From: Halapricum hydrolyticum | GTDB taxonomy: Archaea; Halobacteriota; Halobacteria; Halobacteriales; Haloarculaceae | Direction: 5' to 3' | Length of the DNA stretch: 64,000 nucleotides | Assembly: GCA_025517565.1 (NCBI GenBank) | Contig: JAOPKD010000004.1 | Location: forward strand, 1-64,000 | In this document: positions 60,804-64,000 of the stretch, in pieces | Layout: each line of letters opens with the position of its first letter | How positions within the stretch are numbered: position 1 is the first letter of the stretch | The notes under the pieces: generated by a model | Database searches by the model: none | What the model was told of the DNA's origin: nothing | Seen by the model: only the letters and a program-made list of their open reading frames with translations | Translations under genes and position numbers: made by a program

Positions 60804-61931
60804 ATGAGCGACGACCCCGAAGAGGGGATGCTGTCCTGGGACGAGTCGGTGTTTCGCGACGAGCACGTCTTCGAGATAGACCACGTCCCCGAAACCTTCC
60901 GCCATCGCGACAGCCAGATGGAGAGCCTGAAGTACGCGCTCCGACCTGCCGTCCGGGGATCGCGGCCGCTGAACGTCATCGCTCGCGGTCCGCCCGGGAC
61001 CGGCAAGACGACCGCAGTCCAGAAGCTGTTCTCCGAGTTGCGCGCCCAGACAGACGTCAACGTCGCTCGCGTCAACTGCCAGGTCGACTCGACGCGGTAT
61101 TCGGTCTTCTCGCGGCTGTTCGAACACGTCTTCGAGTACGAACCGCCCGCTAGCGGGATCTCGTTCAAGAAGCTGTTCGGCCAGATCACCGACAAACTCG
61201 TCGAGGAAGACGAGGTGCTGGCGGTGGCGCTGGACGACGTGAACTACCTCTTTTACGAGGGCGAAGCCAGCGAAACGCTGTACTCGCTCCTTCGCGCACA
61301 CGAAGCCCACAGTGGCGCGAAGATCGGCGTCATCGTCATCTCCTCGGACCTGGATCTGGACGTGATCGAGGCACTCGACAGCCGCGTCCAGAGCGTCTTC
61401 CGGCCGGAAGAGGTCTACTTCAACAAGTACGGCGAGCGCGAAATCGTCGACATCCTCCAGGAGCGCGTCGAACGCGGCTTCCACGAGGACGCTGTCGGCC
61501 CGACAGTGCTGGACCGGGTGGCCGAGTTGACCGCCGAGCAGGGTGGCGACCTGCGCGTCGGCATCGACCTCCTTCGGCGGGCGGGCATGCACGCCGAGAT
61601 GCGCGCCAGCCGGATCGTCGAACGCGAAGACGTCGAGGAGGCGTACGACAAGTCCAAATACGTCCACCTCTCGCGGCACCTCCGCGGACTCTCGGACTCC
61701 GAGCAGGCGCTGGTCGAGGTGCTGGCCGAGGAGCAGGGCGGTCGCGCCGGCGACATCTATGAGGCGTTTCACGACCGGTCGGATCTGGGCTACACCCGCT
61801 ACTCGGAGATCATCAACAAGCTCGACCAGCTGGACATCATCGACGCCGAGTACACCAGCGTCGACGGCCGCGGCCGGTCGCGGGACCTGACGCTGAAATA
61901 CGACGCTGAAGCCGTATTAGAGCGGCTGTGA
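60804..61931 (+). CDS. Orc1/Cdc6-family replication initiator
   Basis: The 375-aa AAA+ protein has Walker A ARGPPGTGKTTAV, Walker B AVALDDVNYLFY, the sensor-2/lid region and a C-terminal winged helix (about 300-375, YTRYSEIINKLDQLDIIDAEY) that binds origin DNA. Haloarchaea carry many Orc1/Cdc6 paralogues and only some mark active origins. No origin repeats lie beside this one. ATG 60804 is preferred to a GTG three codons upstream by the TATA spacing. Confidence 0.93.
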   Translation: MSDDPEEGMLSWDESVFRDEHVFEIDHVPETFRHRDSQMESLKYALRPAVRGSRPLNVIARGPPGTGKTTAVQKLFSELRAQTDVNVARVNCQVDSTRYSVFSRLFEHVFEYEPPASGISFKKLFGQITDKLVEEDEVLAVALDDVNYLFYEGEASETLYSLLRAHEAHSGAKIGVIVISSDLDLDVIEALDSRVQSVFRPEEVYFNKYGEREIVDILQERVERGFHEDAVGPTVLDRVAELTAEQGGDLRVGIDLLRRAGMHAEMRASRIVEREDVEEAYDKSKYVHLSRHLRGLSDSEQALVEVLAEEQGGRAGDIYEAFHDRSDLGYTRYSEIINKLDQLDIIDAEYTSVDGRGRSRDLTLKYDAEAVLERL

Positions 61932-62060
61932 TGCCGTTCCGTCCCTCCGTCCGCGAAACTCTGTAATCGATCCTCGAACGCCAGTGTGGGCACGAACCGT
62001 CCGATCGGTCTCACCGCCGGTCAAGCCGTCTGCTCGGATCGATCCGTGGCAGGGCCACGC

Positions 62061-63527
62061 TCAGTCGTCAGCCGGCTTCGGATCGGTCCCGAGGTCGATC
62101 CCGAGCGTGTCCTCGACGACGTCGCCGTGTTTCCAGGCCCCGCGACGGAACCACAGCAACGCGATGACAGCGCCGGCGACGTTCGAGACCGCGAAGGCCG
62201 TCCAGACCCCTTCCTGGCCGATCGTACCTGCACCGAACCAGGCGATCGGCAGACGGATCAGCCACAGCATGACGACGGTGACTGCCGCTGCGGTGAGCGT
62301 CCCGCCGGTCCCGCGGAACCCGCCGACGTACGCCCGCATGATGCCGATGAACCCGAAGGAGGGGGCAGCATACCGCAGGAAGGTCGATCCGGGCTCGATC
62401 ACCGCTGGATCGCCGGTGAACACGCCGATGATCGGCTCCGCGAAGACGAACGCCACGACGCCCATGGCCGTGAGGACGACGAACAGCACCCGGGCTGCGA
62501 AGTTGTTCGTCGCCTCGGCGCGGTCCGTGCGGTCGGCACCGACGTTCTGACCGGTCATCGTTTCCACGCCCTGCGAGACCGCGATGGCAGGCAGGAAGAC
62601 GATCGAGTTGACGCGAGCGACGACGCCGAAACCCGCGACGACTCCGTTGGCGAACTGGCCGACGATGAACAACATCACCGTCACCGACAGTGCTCTGCCC
62701 GTGACCTCGATCGAGCCGGGGACGCCGATCCGCAACAGCTTGCGCCAGTAGCGCAGGTCGGGGCGCATTTCCGAGCGGTGGATCTCGACGCCGTAGGTCC
62801 CCCGGAACATGATCGCCAGACCGACGACCATCGCCAGTCCGCGGGAGGCGACCGTCGCGACGGCCGCACCGGTGATACCCAACTCCGGGACCGGTCCCCA
62901 GCCGAAGATGACGAACGGGTCGATCGCGATGTTGATCACGACCGAGCCGAACATCACCAGCATCGGTGTGACGGTATCGCCGTACCCGCGCATGAGCGAG
63001 ATGAACACCGCGAACCCGAACATGAAGGGCATCCCCAGGGCGATGACGCGCATGTAGTCAGCGGCCAGGGGACGAACGGCTGGCCCGGCACCGAGCAACC
63101 CCAGGATCGGCTCGACGACCGCGTACCCTGCCAGCCCCAGCCCGAGCGAGACCGTCAGCGAGAACACGACCGTCTGGGAGGCCGCGAACTCCGCTCCGGC
63201 TTCGTCGTCGGCACCGACGTTCTGGGCGACCAGCACGCTGCCGGCGATGGCCAGCCCCATCGCCATCGCGAACATCAGAAACACCAGCGGGAACGAAAAC
63301 GTGATCGCGGTCAGCGCCGCGGTGCTGTAGCGACCGACCCAGAAGGTGTCCGTGAGGTTGTAGGCCGTCTGCAGCAGGTTCGTGACGATGATCGGCAGCG
63401 ACAGGTAGAACAGCGGCCACGCGATCCCGCCGCTGGTCAGGTCCAGGTCGTCCGGGTCCCTGAACACCTGGCCGATGCGCTCGCGAACCCCGGAGAGCCG
63501 CCGCGTCACGCTTCTCGCGACGCTCAT
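62061..63527 (-). CDS. MATE-family efflux transporter
   Basis: The 488-aa protein has twelve helices in two six-helix halves, typical of MATE/DinF antiporters (NLTDTFWVGRYSTAALTAI; VVARVNSIVFLPAIAVSQGVETMTGQNVG). It exports cationic organic compounds with sodium or protons. The start at 63527 is fixed by a strong Shine-Dalgarno GGAGGTG at 63536-63542, 8 nt upstream, unusual here since most genes are leaderless. Upstream palindromes suggest TetR-like control. Confidence 0.92.
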   Translation of the reverse strand: MSVARSVTRRLSGVRERIGQVFRDPDDLDLTSGGIAWPLFYLSLPIIVTNLLQTAYNLTDTFWVGRYSTAALTAITFSFPLVFLMFAMAMGLAIAGSVLVAQNVGADDEAGAEFAASQTVVFSLTVSLGLGLAGYAVVEPILGLLGAGPAVRPLAADYMRVIALGMPFMFGFAVFISLMRGYGDTVTPMLVMFGSVVINIAIDPFVIFGWGPVPELGITGAAVATVASRGLAMVVGLAIMFRGTYGVEIHRSEMRPDLRYWRKLLRIGVPGSIEVTGRALSVTVMLFIVGQFANGVVAGFGVVARVNSIVFLPAIAVSQGVETMTGQNVGADRTDRAEATNNFAARVLFVVLTAMGVVAFVFAEPIIGVFTGDPAVIEPGSTFLRYAAPSFGFIGIMRAYVGGFRGTGGTLTAAAVTVVMLWLIRLPIAWFGAGTIGQEGVWTAFAVSNVAGAVIALLWFRRGAWKHGDVVEDTLGIDLGTDPKPADD

Positions 63528-63535
63528 CGGAGCGA

Positions 63536-63542
63536 CACCTCC
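63536..63542 (-). promoter_or_regulatory. Shine-Dalgarno sequence of the MATE gene
   Basis: GGAGGTG lies 8 nt before the ATG at 63527. It decides the start and indicates a leadered transcript. Confidence 0.75.
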
Positions 63543-63600
63543 GGGTGACGAACAACTGCGCGAGTTGACACTGCGGGGACCATCGTGACCGTACCAACAC

Positions 63601-63649
63601 TGACTGACCAGTTAGTCAAGAACCTTCCGGTAGTTAGACAGGTAGTCAC
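63601..63649. promoter_or_regulatory. Two TetR-type operator-like palindromes upstream of the MATE gene
   Basis: TGACTGACCAGTTAGTCA (63601-63618) has inverted arms TGACT/AGTCA around GACCAGTT, and GTAGTTAGACAGGTAGTCAC (63630-63649) is a related degenerate copy. The spacing suits cooperative binding of a TetR-family repressor, as for many multidrug exporters. No regulator gene is beside it in the window. Confidence 0.5.
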
Positions 63650-63736
63650 ACAGTACCACTGGTCTTTTTCCGACGGAGACTCGACACGAGGAAAACCGAC
63701 GGAAGGCCGGTTGATTGTGAGTCGGCGGCTGGTTCG

Positions 63737-64000
63737 TCAGGGGAACGGATCGACGCGGCCGTGGGTCCCGTCGTCGCGCCGGTGGAGCACGATCGGGTTG
63801 CCGTCCGGGTCGGCGACGATCGCAATCTCGCAGACCCCGGTCTCGAACGGCTCCGTCAGGACGGCCACGTCCTCCTCTCGGAGGTCCGCGACGGCCTCCT
63901 CGACGTCGTCGACGGCGAGTGCGACGCTGGCGGACCCTCCGCCAGGCGTGCTCGGGTCCTGGGGGCCGGGTTCGTTGAGCGCGAGCGTGGTGGGTGGCAT
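63737..64000 (-). CDS. VOC-family protein, 5' end beyond the window
   Basis: Eighty-seven residues end the gene: SASVALAVDDVEEAVADLRE and IVADPDGNPIVLHRRDD are the closing half of a glyoxalase/VOC module. Normal family length is about 115-130 residues, so the first part lies past 64000 and the ATG at the edge is probably internal. VOC proteins bind a metal and include glyoxalases, dioxygenases and resistance proteins. No specific role can be given. Confidence 0.75.
   Translation of the reverse strand: MPPTTLALNEPGPQDPSTPGGGSASVALAVDDVEEAVADLREEDVAVLTEPFETGVCEIAIVADPDGNPIVLHRRDDGTHGRVDPFP

Noticed and set aside
1-64000. tRNA and rRNA genes
   Set aside because: I looked through the intergenic regions by eye and found no cloverleaf or rRNA segments. 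A tRNAscan-SE run would settle it.

Overview
The window is chromosomal DNA from a haloarchaeon (class Halobacteria). The evidence is GC-rich coding sequence, acidic proteins, largely leaderless promoters with a TATA-like box about 25-35 nt before the start codon, Tat-type lipoprotein signals on secreted proteins, and archaeal marker genes (deoxyhypusine synthase, Orc1/Cdc6, ATP-dependent DNA ligase, class I HMG-CoA reductase, HTH_10 regulators). The species cannot be fixed from sequence alone. No rRNA, tRNA or CRISPR array was seen.

Layout. 1-2.2 kb: a tiny zinc-finger gene and an intact IS200/IS605 element (tnpA, tnpB, guide-RNA-like right end), followed by a second scaffold-like relic. 2.2-11 kb: MBL hydrolase, DNA ligase, a two-gene PilB/TadC-type secretion module, small haloarchaeal membrane and DUF genes, and a Sir2 deacetylase. 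11-18.6 kb: sucCD, a receiver-PAS-histidine kinase, and an ABC-2 exporter whose first permease carries a PrsW-like domain. 18.6-21.5 kb: a trpCBA operon behind a TGTACA-type inverted repeat. 21.6-24.2 kb: small genes, a DJ-1/PfpI pseudogene and a roughly 0.5 kb structured non-coding element that looks like a non-autonomous IS200/IS605 derivative. 24.2-31.3 kb: deoxyhypusine synthase, an iron-type ABC importer behind DtxR-like boxes, HMG-CoA reductase, small membrane proteins and a 35-bp tandem repeat. 31.4-40.9 kb: PiT transporter, UspA, CBS, two bPH2 proteins, DUF2071, aldo/keto reductase, a MinD/RecA-like fusion, aspartate kinase and a GNAT-like protein. 40.9-44.7 kb: a copper module of CopA ATPase, Lrp-TRASH regulator and CopZ chaperone.

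45-58 kb is the most unusual part. A lipoprotein with two [2Fe-2S] ferredoxin domains lies next to an NrfD/PsrC-like membrane subunit and a Tat-exported four-cluster [4Fe-4S] protein, with no molybdopterin catalytic subunit in the window. The ferredoxin and NrfD genes have near-identical promoter elements, which suggests a co-regulated extracytoplasmic electron-transfer system. A Tat lipoprotein of unknown function and another orphan IS605 scaffold relic follow. Next comes a NitT/TauT-type ABC importer with two permeases, overlapping a CoxG/SRPBCC-like gene and preceded by an internally duplicated protein of unknown function. Two bacterio-opsin-activator-type HTH_10 regulators sit upstream. 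One has a perfect 9-bp inverted repeat bracketing its TATA box.

58-64 kb returns to housekeeping genes: an autoantigen-p27-like zinc-ribbon protein, an NCS2 purine/pyrimidine permease, Orc1/Cdc6, a MATE exporter with TetR-like operators, and a VOC protein cut by the window edge.
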